Positions 11,880 through 26,445 are shown, numbered from the stretch's first letter. The stretch: 64,000 nucleotides of DNA from Styela clava (GCF_964204865.1 NC_135251.1:7750001-7814000), one strand, 5' to 3'. The notes: generated from the sequence alone by a model not told the origin. Translations and numbers: made by a program.

Positions 11880-13501
11880 TTAAAACAGCGCACTGAGGTA
11901 TAGGTAAGTCGCGAGTTTTATTGTTATAAGGAAAGCTTCGGAAACAAGACTATTGCTGAAATATAAACAGGGAAAATATAAAAGATACCAGTTTTGATAC
12001 CGTAAGCGCCAAGCATATTAAATGTCTGGTTTGAAATTCCATTCACCAGAACCATCGAATTGCCCAACTTAGGACAAAAAATTTGAATTGCCATAGCATT
12101 GCCTGACTTCGGACGAAATATTTGAACTTAAACTTCCGACAAACAATTTTAATTTGCTAAAACTGGCGATCAAAATCTGTCATGTGATAGGATCGTAAGT
12201 ATTGGCTTTCGTGTCCATATATCGAAGCATTGCTTTCTTGTTGTCACCTCCGTCCATAGACGAATCTTCGGTAGTGCATCAGTGTTAAATTCGAGTTGCT
12301 CGGGAGACACAGACCTCAATGTTGGCCGGTTAAAATAAAATTTCGCAAGTATCATCTTAAACCTCAATAAATGTTCGTTGGCATAAGAAATATTTTAAAA
12401 ATTCATTCGAATTATTCATAATTAGGCCTCAATAACAGTGAATGGATGTTTCGTCGAACATTGACCCCGAATAAATTCTCTACATACTTCATTATTGCGA
12501 TAATTATATTTTGAGAGTGTCTCCGAGAGTTGACGCTTACAATCTGGTTAGGGTTACCATATTTTTGTTACCCAAAGCGGGACGCCTCCAAAAACCATAG
12601 CTGTGATTTTTTGAATTTCAAATTTACCGATTTGACATTAGAGTTGATGCGCTGTCTGTCTGGATATCGGTTACAGTTCAAAAAATAGAAAGAAATTTAC
12701 GTTAAAGTTAAGCACCCTTCTGGCGTACGGAGCTCACTACACATAACAAATTGTAGTGATTAAAACAACGGAACAAACAAAACCACGCATCCACATTCAG
12801 TAATTGGTAATGTTCGTGTATCGTGCTGACTGGCTGGCTCAATGCCAAAGCGGGATTTTTGGCTGAACGGTCAGGACGCCGGGACAAGATGTTCAAAAGT
12901 GGGACTGTCCCGCCTAAATCGGGACGTATGGTAAGCCTAAATCTGGTATAGCCTACATGTTCAAAAACATTTTTTTATTAAAACTATTCGACCACGTGCA
13001 GCTTACAGTTTGGGTTAGTATGCAGCAGCTTTTGCGAGATTAATTTTTGATTATCATAACTAAACTAAAGCTCATTGGAAGTCATTATGAATATTAAGTT
13101 ATTTGATTCAGAACTAGATTTTGAAAACACAATTAAAAACTGACAAGTGACACGCAAACACCGAAAACGGAGCAAATGTTGCTCAGATATCTGTCCAGGC
13201 GGCTGGACGAATTGCGAGTGTTTTGTCATTGTTTATCTCATGGTTGCTCATTGTTACGGATATAAACAAGGAAATCGATTCACATGAAGACATGTATACT
13301 GAAACGTATTCAATTTCAGATACCATAGGACATTCGTTACATTAATATTACTTTTTATATATATGGCACCAAAGTCTCAAGTGCGTAAGAGTTCCAGAAA
13401 GGTGTTATACGACCGACATATGATTGATTCGTGTAGGTGAAATTCCTATCTTGTCGTAGTCTTGCCGGTTTTGACAAATGCAGCACAAGAAACTTTTTAG
13501 G
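11880..13501. other. Mostly noncoding stretch with one broken ORF fragment
   Basis: On the minus strand 12367-12170 is the decayed counterpart of the copy-2 frame at 48683-48420. It carries a 35-nt insertion in the middle and a stop where copy 2 reads through. Nothing else recognisable is present. A stretch of GTCCCGCCTAAATCGGGACG (about 12906) and its surroundings look like an old repeat. Confidence 0.35.
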
Positions 13502-13764
13502 CGCGTAGGAATCGAATCCAATGCGTGGATAATTTTGTGCGATTGCTCGATTTTTCGCCGTCGTTGGTTGGTTCACGTTACCGCTGGTGAGTAACGGCTT
13601 CTAACCCCCCATCAAGTGCATGTATCTAAAAACAATACCTGGCTAATTGACTGATACCATACCCGACATGGACTGGTAACCGGAAGAGAGGCGTAATTCG
13701 CCATGTGATTAAGCGATCTTATCGGCTTTTCCCTCACCTAGTATAAGTATGTAAATCCTATCCT
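13502..13764 (+). repeat. tRNA-derived SINE, degenerate (copy 1)
   Basis: The SINE body is recognised from ATCGAATCC (box B remnant), TTGTGCGATTGCT, GGTTCACGTTACCGCTGG, ACCATACCCGACATGGACTGG, CTTATCGGCTTTTCC and the GTATGTAAATCCTATCC tail. Its copy-2 partner is cut at GTTACCGCTG by the BEL/Pao element (49863). Confidence 0.8.
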
Positions 13765-14136
13765 GAAGCAGAGCCCCAGCCTTGATTACTCATAACCCAT
13801 ACAACTTGCAATAATTCGAATTGACAGCATATAAAAATTTATTTGGAAACATAACCATAATTTAATGAGAATAAGTGTATGACAAAATGGAGTATAATGA
13901 TTGGGCCCAACAATAATATCCGTGCTGAATATGACATCCGTGTACAATACATAATTGTCCTAGACATGGTAGCCTGTACAGATACTGTAGCCTTACTGTA
14001 CTGGCCTACCGGTGCGATACTGTTTTGTGATCTCAGTCACCCTGTCTCATGTGCATGTTGTTAATCCAGGTGTGGGAGAATGAGTGAATCTCAACAAACT
14101 CCTCGAGCTAATTTTTCATAACGTTTTCCGACCACT

Positions 14137-14402
14137 GGCTCGGCAGTGTGGCGTATCGTGCTAATTGTTAGGACCGTTCGCCACCGTACGCACTTCTGAC
14201 TGCCCTGCGTAGGTTCGCAGGCTTAAAAATCGAGTGGGATAATAATTTGCGAGAGGATTTCTGAACTCCTCGTCCCGCAGGGTGGTTCACTCATTCGCTG
14301 GTCGGTTTGGCTTCCTTGACCGCCAAGTCAATACCTCTGAAACAATTAACTGGCTAACTAATCCCATACGGGCATACGGTATCCGATATGGACTGGTGAC
14401 CG
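14137..14402 (+). repeat. tRNA-derived SINE, tail lost (copy 1)
   Basis: The box-A-like GTGTGGCGTATCGTGC, a decayed box B (GGTTCGCAGGCTTAAAAATC), GCGAGAGGATTTCTGAACTCC and the ACTGGCTAACTAATCCCATACG block are present. It stops after GGACTGGTGACCG, before the CTTATCGGCTTT tail. It is shared with copy 2 (58105-58372). Confidence 0.8.
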
Positions 14403-14705
14403 AATAACTTTTTCGATTGGAACTGTTTTTGGAATTTCATAAAACTGTTATAACGCACTAAAATATTAAGTCATGAATGGGTCTCTAGAAGTTGATTAAG
14501 GTATGGATTTAGGTTAAAATATATATATTGTACCTGTAACATTTGGCAACTATAAGTTAGGGTCAAAGGTCTTCTTACAGTTTACTGAATTTTCATTTCA
14601 TGGTTACTGGTTCATCTGCGCGTGTGATGTTTTAATTAATGGTGAACATTGTAACAAGTACGGTACCGGCACAAGTTAATTACAAATCAGTCCGCCGAAG
14701 CTATT

Positions 14706-14847
14706 AGAGATAACCTGATATATATGTTTGTTCACTTACGGTACACAATATATCTTTATTTATATTTCATTTATTTATTATTTACATATTGAATAATCCA
14801 CATTGTGGATCCATTTAAAAAAAAAAAAAAAGAGATAACCTGATATA
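14706..14847 (+). mobile_element. Short poly(A) retroposon with perfect 17-bp target duplication
   Basis: AGAGATAACCTGATATA occurs at 14706-14722 and again at 14831-14847. Between the two are 108 bases ending in 14 A. Copy 2 has a single AGAGATAACCCGATATA at about 58687, the empty site. A long variable target duplication plus a 3' A-tail is the mark of target-primed reverse transcription by LINE machinery. The insert has no coding capacity and may be a 5'-truncated LINE 3' end or a retroposed transcript. Confidence 0.9.
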
Positions 14848-15083
14848 AACATAACTACACAACGAGGAAGAGCCTAACAGCCTAAGAGCCTGAGATTGAT
14901 TGATTGAACAATACCGAAAATGGATGAAGTGCCGCATCACTATTTGACCTTTCATAAGTCTGTACCGGCTCCGTAATTCAGAGATGAATACAAATGTGAG
15001 TAAAATACGGTACCGGTATCATTGATATTTGGATATGGTTTGTTTGTGTTACTGATAGTACAAAAATATGGATCGTGCTGCTA

Positions 15084-15121
15084 CGATACCGTACCGGTAC
15101 CGGTACTGCAGTACCGGTACT
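15084..15121. repeat. ACCGGT-rich palindromic repeat
   Basis: The sequence consists of repeated ACCGGT and GTACCGGTACTG words around a CTGCAG centre. It is shorter in copy 2 (about 58903-58925), so it is length-variable. Function unknown; it could form a hairpin. Confidence 0.5.
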
Positions 15122-15823
15122 GTGTTGAGCCAGTAAGCCGATTGGTAGTCCCACCATCCAAGCGGCTAATTGTAAAGAGCTTATAAATAAATAAATGGGT
15201 TATTGGGCTAAAGCAAAAGCTTAGATCAAAAGTTATTTCGTTTTGGAAATTGTGCTTGCATTTTTTGTTGGTACCGTAAAACCGGCTAACTTCGGATGAT
15301 TTCACTATATTTTGAACAATATCTCCGCCGCATGTTGTTCAACTGAAGCCAAATTTGGAATATAATACATTGTGGCTATTCTCGTCTTGATAAAGTCGGT
15401 TCCATATCCATCAAAGCCTTTTTTCATTGAAATTATTGTCTTTATTCGTCTATTCTAAAATTATCTAACTTCGGATGGCCACTTTTCTCTTTGCGTCAAC
15501 TCGTCGTGAGAGAGAAATGTCTGCGTAAGCAATGACGCGTGACAACGTCGCTGAATAGACCTTACGCCGCCACGACCTGTCTTGCGTGTTGAATACTGAC
15601 GTTTGTACGTGACGTTACTCTTGCCGCTTCGCGAAGCTTAACTATTTATTCTTGTGTCCTTTATTATAACTCGTATATATTTCACTAACTACTCCTAATT
15701 TATTGCAAAATGCTAGTTCGTTCTTTTATGATCGTTTATTTTCAATGCAAGAAAAGGATTAACAAAAAAAAAAAAACGGAAGAATTGAAAGTACCTAACA
15801 CTGGTGTAGGTTGAAATTGAAAT

Positions 15824-16010
15824 GCAATATGGAACAAGTAAAGAATGAACAAAAATTAGACAATTAAAAATAAACGGATGAATCGAATGAAACACTGGCA
15901 AAAGTAAAAATTGAAATCAAAAAGCAATATGGAACAAGTAAGGTATGAACAAAAATTCGACAGTTAAAAATAAACAGATGAATTGAAGGAAACGCTGGCA
16001 AAATCAAGAA
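15824..16010. repeat. 100-bp tandem duplication inside the PHD transposon
   Basis: GCAATATGGAACAAGTAA starts at 15824 and again at 15924. The following text (GAACAAAAATTNGACA, ATAAACNGATGAAT, CTGGCAAAA) repeats with a few substitutions. The second unit reaches about 16010. Confidence 0.8.
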
Positions 16011-16270
16011 TTGTAATCATTTCCACATGGGTTAGACGGGTCTTTGCAACAGTTCTTGTGGAACCAATGTGTTTCGCTGCAGCTTTCGCAACCGACCCAT
16101 TCATCCTCAATTTCCGTACTTCCATTTGGATCATTCCATAATCCACAAGCAGAGCAGGTTTCGTCTTGATTATCACTTTTCATATTTTCTGATTTTCTCA
16201 GAGCTCCCCGTTGATCGGCTCGGCAGAGGTTCCTGCCCGGTGTGACTTTCGATCCTCGCTTTCGTTTCAC
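16004..16270 (-). pseudogene. PHD-type zinc finger fragment in a DNA transposon
   Basis: The 88-codon frame starts MKRKRGSK, is basic at first, and ends in a PHD-like pattern: CSACG, a linker, DEWVGCESCS, then HWFHKNCC. The order C-x2-C, W-x2-C-x2-C, H-x2-C is that of a PHD finger, a zinc fold that often reads histone tails. It sits between inverted ends of a TA-flanked transposon (15274-17189) and has no partner domain, so it is most likely the 3' remnant of the transposase gene. Whether it is transcribed is unknown. Confidence 0.55.
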
Positions 16271-17243
16271 TTAATAAAGTCAAATGACAATGAACGGATA
16301 AAAACGGCAAAAAGAAACTTTGCCACTTTTTTTCATTTTGCGCCTCACCTGTATGTGGTCCAACCTCCTGCTGTGTGCATGTATGTAGAGTTCTACGCTC
16401 ACCTGTTAAAGATATTATTATCATCTGCCGATCATAAACAGACATATCTAATCATTATGATCGTATAGATACATGTTTCAGGCCTAACGTATTACCAATT
16501 GCTACGGTATCTATCGGTGTCGGAGGAAGTATGCAAAAACAAAAATCGACAAATTTCATATGCATTAAGCGTATGCATACCCATATTTTTAAATAAACAA
16601 CATATGACTGAGACGATAGTGATGTTTTTGTAGGATTTAGTAACTAGGATCATGGATAAGCATAATTTTTAAATTTCACAAAACTGGGCGCCGCGATGTC
16701 TGGCGTTCAAATGTCGCAGCGAGTAACGCACGAGCTACGCAAAGTGACGTCGGCTACGAAGAGAGAGAACGGGATTTGCGTCGTTGACGTCACGCTGTAC
16801 GTAATCATCAAAACGTCGATATTTTGATGTAATTTTTAAATCAAAATAATCGATTTCACTCGAATCTCGTACGACACCTTGTGATCACTGTATTTTTTTG
16901 TATACATTGTGTACGCTCTCTAGCGCTTGGCGGTGATTTGACGAAGGTAGCGTCTGTAGAAGTCACGATTTGAGCCGCTCGAAAAAACGGTGTCATTTTT
17001 TTGGTAAAATACGATTTTTCGAATGATAAAAAATCAAATCGAGCGATTGGAGGCTACGGCAGATTCAGATATGTAAGGCCTTACTATAGAAACCGACAGA
17101 AGCGCAATACGACGAAATTTAGTTGAGATATGAATGATTGAAAATTTCATCCGAAGTTACAAGGCATCCGAAGTTAGCCGGTTTTACGGTATGTTAGTTA
17201 GCACATACAGACCCCTTTTTCTATTTTGAAATCTAAAATTAAT

Positions 17244-17573
17244 GGCTCGGAGGTTTGGCGCATCGTGCTAAGCGTTAGTAATATGCTTGCCACCGCATCT
17301 CTGATTACCTTGCGTGGGTTCGCAGGTTCGAATCCCATGCGGGGATGATTATGTGCGAGAGGATTGCTGGACTCCAGTGGGGTGGTTCACGTAACTGCTG
17401 GTCGGTTACGGCTTCCTCTACCATCAAGTCCATGCTTCCGATAACAAATAACTGGCTAACTAATCCCATACCCAACCTGGACTGGTAACCGGACAAGAGA
17501 CTGTGGTTCGCCATATGATTAAGCCGTCTTATCGGCTTTCCTCTCCCCCGGGATAAATATGTAAATCCTATTC
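17244..17573 (+). repeat. Full-length tRNA-derived SINE (copy 1)
   Basis: Box A is TGGCGCATCGTGCTAAGCG and box B is a perfect GGTTCGAATCC (17325-17335), the internal RNA polymerase III promoter of a tRNA-like head. A body of about 200 bp follows, with GGTTCACGTAACTGCTGG, ACTGGCTAACTAATCCC and CTTATCGGCTTTCC. It ends GGATAAATATGTAAATCCTAT. It is shared with copy 2 (59424-59748). Confidence 0.9.
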
Positions 17574-17792
17574 CGAGTTATGCTCAATTTCCAGGTACCG
17601 TACCGTATCTCTGCATTTTGCAGTTTTGTGAGAAATTAATTTAATATTGACAAATGATAGGCTGATACCAGCTTAAATTCATTAATTTTATTCAATTCAA
17701 GGATTATCGATTATTTGAACTCGGTTTTCAGGTAAAGTTATACTGCAAGCGGCCATCACATCATTTCGCACTTCACACACTCTTACATCAAC

Positions 17793-20856
<3,064 letters not shown>

Positions 20857-20938
20857 ATATAGCACTTATCAATAGAGTGGTACAAATAAATAAAGACAGA
20901 GGCACTGTACTGACATGCCTTAGTCTCATTTTTGGTTA

Positions 20939-21060
20939 CTCCCGTAGTGTGTACCAGGTTAAGGTTAGGGCGTTATGCCATTAGTTTACTCCGATTTTTC
21001 CTATTTCAGTTCTGTTACGAGTTTGGGGACTGTCTGTGTAAGCCAACTGAATATACTTCC
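20939..21060 (+). repeat. Half of a CTCCCGTAGT foldback MITE (copy 1)
   Basis: ACTCCCGTAGTGTGTACCAGG, then GTTAGGGCGTTATGCC and TTCTGTTACGAGTTTGGGGACTG, match the left arm and centre of the complete element at 25931-26168. The right arm is missing. Shared with copy 2 (62126-62250). Confidence 0.7.
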
Positions 21061-22227
21061 ATATTAGCGCACTCACTTCTGGACCGCCCATTTTTGTTAT
21101 AAAACACCCCTATTTTTACTGTATTGCACAGATCGGTAATCAACCCGAGAATATGTGTATGTAAAATCCTGATTACAAACTCAATGTTACTGTTTGTTTT
21201 TTTTGAGTAAAATTTCTTTTTATTTGGGGGTGGTTTACGATATGATTAAGCCAACTGCATATTTCATACATTCTGAACAGAGTATGAAAATCCTATCCTT
21301 TGCATTGGCTGTTATTTATGTCATCCTAATATTAACGTTGTGCGCAGGAGGCCATTAAAATGGCAATTGGGACCATAAAACCATCCCTATATTTAATTAA
21401 TAGTGAATGATAAAATGGTAAAAATGTAGATTGTAATACTTAAAACATAATTGCTGACTATGAGTAGCATGCAAATGGATGTTTTTAACATTCTACGCAA
21501 AACAAGGCCATTTGACACAATATTTATATGACAATGCTGTAACTTGTAAGTAACCTCGACATCTCTTAGAGCAGGGAGTGGGCAAAATACGGGCTGGATC
21601 CGGCCCACTGTAGTGTTCACATAGCTCATTTGTGTCTGCTGAAATCAAGACTATAGATTTTATGAATATAAAATTCTGATGAAAATAACATCACGATGAC
21701 CCCGAATGTATTTTTTATTATTATATAAACGTCAGCCTGGCTTATGTCAATGAACTGTTTTATTTCATAGTTTTACATGTTGGGTTTTTATGCATCTGGC
21801 TCAGTAACCAGATCTATTTTTTGTGAGTGGCCCACTCAGAAAAGTAATTGCTCACTCCTGCCCTAGAGAGTAATTAATTGATCAGTTAACTGGTGGACAA
21901 CCGGCACATTTTCGCATTGGATTTTTGTCCATATTTCGTTTGCGTGTTTATAATTTGTATTCTCAATTTTATCTGTTACCTGTTGTACAAACTTTATAAG
22001 GCATTAATAATTGCCGAGTACTGAGATAAATTCGACTCGTGTTTGATAGAGCCATTCCCATAGGTGCACTGCATCAGAAGGCAGAAAGAACGCAGAGAAT
22101 TTATGTATGTGCTCCGTCCTAAACGACACACCTACCTTTTTCAAAGCAGAGAAACCGTGACGGCCACATTGTTGCACATTTTTATTGCGAAATAAATTAA
22201 TTTCAATCCTTCGTAATTTGTCTAGAT
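21061..22227. other. No recognisable gene
   Basis: This is AT-rich duplicated DNA, counterpart 62251-63412. Words such as GCAGGGAGTGGGCAAAATACGGGC (21570-21593) and CACTCCTGCCCTAGAG (21851-21866) look like inverted ends of an old hAT-type MITE of about 300 bp, but no target duplication is clear. Confidence 0.35.
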
Positions 22228-22748
22228 CAGTGGTTCCCAAACTTTTTGAAAAAAATTCCATGACGGACCCTTGCAATTTTTTTAATGATTCCCGGCCTTG
22301 TGCACTAAAACAAAACATTAAAAGATCACAACAAAAAATCAATGCGGCGTATAGTAATTGAGCGAAAGAAATAAAGCGTAACTCTAATGACATGTGTGAC
22401 ATCCAGTCTGTTTCGATATTTGGTAAACGTGCAAAAGGGCAGCGTCAGCTACAGCTCTGCAGTTAGTAAATTTGTGGTGGCATGAATTGAACTCTCTCTG
22501 TGATATCACAGGCCCACGGCTATGTGGCATCACAATGGGGCAGCGTGATCGAAACAGAAAGTGAGGAATCAGTGTCTCCAGCGGTGATTGCGAAGCAGCG
22601 ATAGGCGGCAAATGTGTATTTGCAAATTTAAGCACTTAATTTTTGTATTATCAAGCTATTTAGCCATATTACAGATTTGTTTCGCGGACCCTCCGAAAGT
22701 GCTTCAAGGACCTTAAAAGATCCGCGGACCTCAGTTTGGGAACCACTG
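22228..22748. mobile_element. hAT-type MITE, CAGTGGTTCCC ends (copy 1)
   Basis: The ends are CAGTGGTTCCCAAACTTTTT and CAGTTTGGGAACCACTG, a typical hAT terminal inverted repeat, 521 bp apart. The left flank GTCTAGAT fits the hAT target consensus. The right flank GTATCTTG matches at only 4 of 8 positions. Subterminal GGACCCT and GGACCTC words recur. No transposase is inside. Copy 2 (from 63413) is interrupted at 63707. Confidence 0.8.
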
Positions 22749-23661
22749 GTATCTTGCTTATCTTGGAATTTGAAAATAATCTGAGTGGCAGACCTGAGCT
22801 AATGCGGGATCAGTGTTGCAAGAACGTCTAAAATTTGTGGTATTCGCTAAATCGCTATAATCTTCCACACAATCAGTCATGATTAAGATTTTATCTGGAC
22901 GGTCACAAATATCTTAATCAAACTACCAGCTCCGGTAATAGGTATGTTTTTTTTTTTGTGGGGAGTACGACATTCCTTCTAGCCTCTGACGATAGAAGCG
23001 TTGTTCAGGATATACGGAAGTCCACAAGAGCTTCGTTTACTTGACTTTGTTTCATTATTTTTCATTTCATGTCTGCATATCGCCGTGCTAACTTTGGCGA
23101 GTAATGATTTTATATTGTCGTAAGTCGACGCAACCTCAGGTTACATTGAACATAATTAATCCAATAAACAAGGCATTTTGAAATGCCCGCACCGGTCAAG
23201 GATTGCGCAATTGTAGATTGTACTCATTGAGGTTACGCCGATCTTGGGATTTTTGTAATGGCGATATCTTGCTTAAAAATAATTGTGATTGCTGAAAGAA
23301 CAACTAAAATTTAACGAATCTCAAGATTGCCAAAATACGATTTCAATCTATTTATAGTTTGCAGTTTAGCAGGTTTTTTTTATGTTATTTTAGAATAGTA
23401 ATCGTATTTTTTCATTTTAGTAATCGTATTCTCGACTCAAAGGCAGGTAGCGATAACCACAATTAGATTATTACGACAAGACATTTTAAATGCTCGCATC
23501 GGACATGAATTGAATATTTTGCGCGACAGAAAACCAGTTATCCATTGAAAAAAAGTATTTTTAACGAGTGGTCTAATCGCGAAGAATGTTGGCCGAGAAT
23601 TTTCGGGAAATTCGGGAATCCAATTTTGAACCTCTTCACTTTTAAAAATCCTGGCTGATGC
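22749..23661. other. No recognisable gene (single-copy in window)
   Basis: Nothing could be assigned. Two short stretches (about 23150-23190 and 23440-23510) share CAAGGCATTTTGAAATGCCCGCACCGG-like wording with small changes, suggesting an old diverged repeat pair. Confidence 0.3.
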
Positions 23662-23994
23662 GTATAGATCAGGGCTACTCAACTATTTTTACCGAAGGTC
23701 CGCATACAAAACTTCTAAATTATTTCGGTCCGGTGTTTCCAGATATTATATTTTGGCAATTGTTAAACGCGCACTTCCTCGACTGGCTAATGATTATTAG
23801 CTAATTAAGATTGTTTGTTATGGTGTTATAGTTCTTTTCATATATATTCAAAGCAATAAAAGTCTATTTATAAAATGAAATTTTAAAAGTGAGGCTAATG
23901 ATCCAAAATAAAGAATTAGGTGCGGTCCTAATCAAATACTCGAAAGGTCCGGAATCGGACCGCGGTCCGCCAGTTGAGTAGCCCTGGTATAGAT
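23662..23994. mobile_element. hAT-type MITE with perfect 8-bp target duplication
   Basis: The element is 23670-23986 (317 bp), with ends CAGGGCTACTCAACT and AGTTGAGTAGCCCTG. GTATAGAT flanks it exactly on both sides (23662-23669, 23987-23994). GGTCCGC and GGACCGCGG words lie near the ends. The 8-bp duplication and CAGGG start identify a non-autonomous hAT element. A perfect duplication suggests a fairly recent insertion. Confidence 0.95.
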
Positions 23995-24495
23995 AATGTC
24001 CCATTCGAATTACCGCCTAGTTGCCATATTTCGGCGCTAATGTTCTTAAATTTTATTAATTAATGCTGTTATTACTTATCGATCTTGAGATCGGTAAGTA
24101 TGCTGATAGGTATTTGTCTGATTGTTTGTTTGTCTGTTAGATACACGCGATATCTCACGAAGGCGAGGAGGAATCCGCTCCAAATTGAATATGCATTCAT
24201 CATATCTCGGATCAGAAACCTATTGATTTTGGATGAATTATGTCGTATAATTAGCGAGTTATTTTTTAATTGGTGATGGGACACAAGGTGTCACTATGGA
24301 GTAAGAGCGCTGCTTTGGGGATCCCCTAACTTTCGATCGATAAGTCTTCTGTATCTGACCGATATTCTCGTTGCTTCTTTGGACAGTTTCAAAATTAACC
24401 AAGTCAGTGTTTTGAAAGGTAATCGAATATCTCGCGGTCCCCCAATGTTTTTTTCAAGGAGCCCTGGGGCTCCGCACGGATCACTTTGACGACCT
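23995..24495. other. No recognisable gene
   Basis: The stretch CTTATCGATCTTGAGATCGG with CTGATTGTTTGTTTGTCTG and TACACGCGATATCTC (24075-24165) has the look of a dispersed repeat or retroelement 3' end, but no second copy is in the window to prove it. Confidence 0.25.
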
Positions 24496-24650
24496 ATGCA
24501 GGGCTACTAATCTAAACAATTTGGACCTTCCGAGTATTCGAATCGGACCGCACCTCACTATTTATTTTGGATCATTAGCATAATTTCCTCATATTTGCCC
24601 TTAACTATATGAAAAAAACTGTAACGCCGAGGAGGTGCGCGTTTCAAGGA
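24496..24650 (-). mobile_element. Fragment of the CAGGGCTACT hAT MITE
   Basis: It starts GCAGGGCTACTAATCTAAAC. It then carries TTCCGAGTATTCG, TCGGACCGCACCT and TTATTTTGGATCATTAGC, the reverse complement of the 3' half of the element at 23670-23986. The other end is lost. Confidence 0.7.
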
Positions 24651-24745
24651 TGTCGAAGTAAAATTTCTAGAAAAACCGGAGTTTTGAAGTTTGCTCTACA
24701 CATCTTTGGCACAAATATTTGAGAAGCCCAGTGCTAGAGGCTTGT

Positions 24746-24955
24746 TGGAATCCGCCGCCGCAAGTTGGTTCATGTAACCGCTTGCCGGTGACGGCTTCCT
24801 CCACAACACAGCCGTTCATCAGAAAACGAAATAAAGGGCTAACTAATCCCATACCCGAAATAGACTGGTAGTCGGACGAGAGGCCATGGTTTTGATTAAG
24901 CCGTCTTATCGGCTTTTCCCTATCCTGAGATAAATATATCAATCCTATCCTATTG
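24746..24955 (+). repeat. tRNA-derived SINE, 5' truncated
   Basis: Body and tail only: GGTTCATGTAACCGCTTGCC, GACGGCTTCCTCCAC, CTAACTAATCCCATACCCG, AAGCCGTCTTATCGGCTTTT and ATAAATATATCAATCCTATCC. The tRNA-like head is missing. Confidence 0.85.
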
Positions 24956-25930
24956 GAATGTAGCGAAACGCACAAATGTCGATTGCCCATGGCTGAAAAT
25001 TGCGCTGGAATGTACCGCTGTAAAAAGTTGGATATGCAAGGACGGCAATGTACGAACTTTAAAATGTGTGGTAAACAAGTTTCCTTGTTGAGTTGAACAC
25101 CTAGTATATTATTTTCATGCTATTTTGAGTTCATTCTAAGAATTTGAGTTTAACTCCCAAAACATTTTATTATTATTATTCCTTACTAAAACTGAATAAT
25201 CCTTTATCATTTGATTTATCTGAATACCTAGAAAACCCACCAACAACTTTTATGAAATAATAAGGTTATGCCCAATCTAAGACACTGACACTTTTGTCTC
25301 ATAATGCAAAACCTTACAATGTATTAACGTATACATTTAATTAATATGTCTTTTTTATTAAGTTCTCATTAGCAATCAGAGAAAAAACATTTGACTCAAA
25401 AAAACAACAAACTTTATGTACAATAAAATCGATCAAAAAACTTAATTCTATACAGAAAATACGTATTGAAATCAAATATGAGAATATTGTTTGTTAAGCA
25501 TAAGGCATGCTTGAATGTCCATATATACATACGACAGAATTCTCGGAAAAAATGATGAAAGCTACCCCACAAACGCATAAGCATATATATTCACTTCACT
25601 AAAGTGAGGAGGTTTGAAATTGGATTCCCAAATTGAGATAAATAATAATCGCTTTTATGTTTGCTAACCATGGCGACCAACTTGCTTATGTCGAAGATTG
25701 CTTCCAATGCCTAATAAAACCTGCTCGTGTACTCCTTTTATTCAATATTCTTTGTTTATTGTTATAAGCAATCAGGAAACAATATTCACTGACATCATGA
25801 AACTTTATACTTATCAATCAAAATATATTTATATATATTATCTCCCCTGGGATTATATGTAAATCCTATTCTATATAGTATACGAAAGCTAAGCATCGTA
25901 ACATATTTTTCAAAAACGAATTATTAAAGG
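24956..25930. other. AT-rich stretch without a gene
   Basis: Nothing is recognised except a 33-base SINE tail (TCTCCCCTGGGATTATATGTAAATCCTATTC) at 25841-25873. Confidence 0.5.
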
Positions 25931-26168
25931 TACTCCCGTAGTATGTGAATATGTAAATCAGGATGGCGGACACCGGAACGTAGTATGTGTACCAGGTTAG
26001 GATTAGGCCATAATTATAGGTGCAAATACTACGGGAGTCATTCGGCTAGTCCCCGAACTCGTAATAGAACTAAAATGGAAAAATTTGGAATAAAATTATG
26101 GCCTAACCCCAACCTGGTACACGTACTATGTCCGTGTCCGCCAACTTGGTTCACCTACTACGGGAGTA
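25931..26168. mobile_element. Foldback MITE with CTCCCGTAGTATGTG ends
   Basis: The element is 25933-26166 with CTCCCGTAGTATGTGAA at the left and TTCACCTACTACGGGAG at the right, flanked by TA (25931-25932, 26167-26168). The arms extend about 95 bp each (GGATGGCGGACACCGGAACG, ACCAGGTTAGGATTAGGCC and complements). They surround a centre with GTCCCCGAACTCGTAATAGAAC. An internal extra ACTACGGGAGT at about 26028 shows a nested half copy. The TA flank suggests a Tc1/mariner-type helper. Confidence 0.85.
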
Positions 26169-26365
26169 CATTATCAAATAAGATACATATCATATACATT
26201 ATCATTAAGATACACTCTACAAAAGGAACGTTGTTACATTATAGCCCATGTTTATTCCCGTATTACAGTTATGGGTTTCAAAATATGGTTTTCAAAAATG
26301 GATATTTGACTTGTATAATTCATGAAAAAAACCAATTAATAGTTACAAGAGAAAATGGCGATGGC

Positions 26366-26445
26366 CTAGCGATTAAAATGTAGACCCAAGTTGTTAGCGT
26401 CGCGGATTACACATCTCGGGTTCAAATATAAGAACACCCAGGTCG
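26366..26445 (+). repeat. tRNA-like pol III promoter relic
   Basis: TGGCCTAGCGATTAAAATG resembles box A. GGGTTCAAAT, about 55 bases later, resembles box B. There is no foldable acceptor stem that I can see, so this is more likely a SINE head than a working tRNA gene. It differs from the main SINE family here. Confidence 0.35.

Larger units (their letters stand above)
15272..17191 (-). mobile_element. TA-flanked DNA transposon with PHD-finger relic, only in copy 1
   Basis: The element spans 15274-17189 (1916 bp) with inverted ends CCGTAAAACCGGCTAACTTC and its complement. TA lies on both sides (15272-15273, 17190-17191). Copy 2 has the uninterrupted TTGGTAGGTTAG at about 59365. Extra copies of TAACTTCGGATG lie near the ends (about 15286, 15466 and, inverted, 17150 and 17165), which could be transposase binding sites. 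TA target duplication fits the Tc1/mariner/pogo supergroup. A C-terminal PHD-like finger is known from some pogo/CENP-B-like transposases, so a pogo-type relic is my inference. No catalytic domain is visible, so it is non-autonomous. Confidence 0.85.

Noticed and set aside
22004-22402. Long minus-strand frame, also at 63189-63527
   Set aside because: It runs from the hAT MITE terminal repeat into flanking DNA. Conservation between recent duplicates is not evidence of coding.
26366-26445. Functional tRNA gene
   Set aside because: Box-like elements are present but no cloverleaf or acceptor stem can be formed by eye; a SINE head is more likely.
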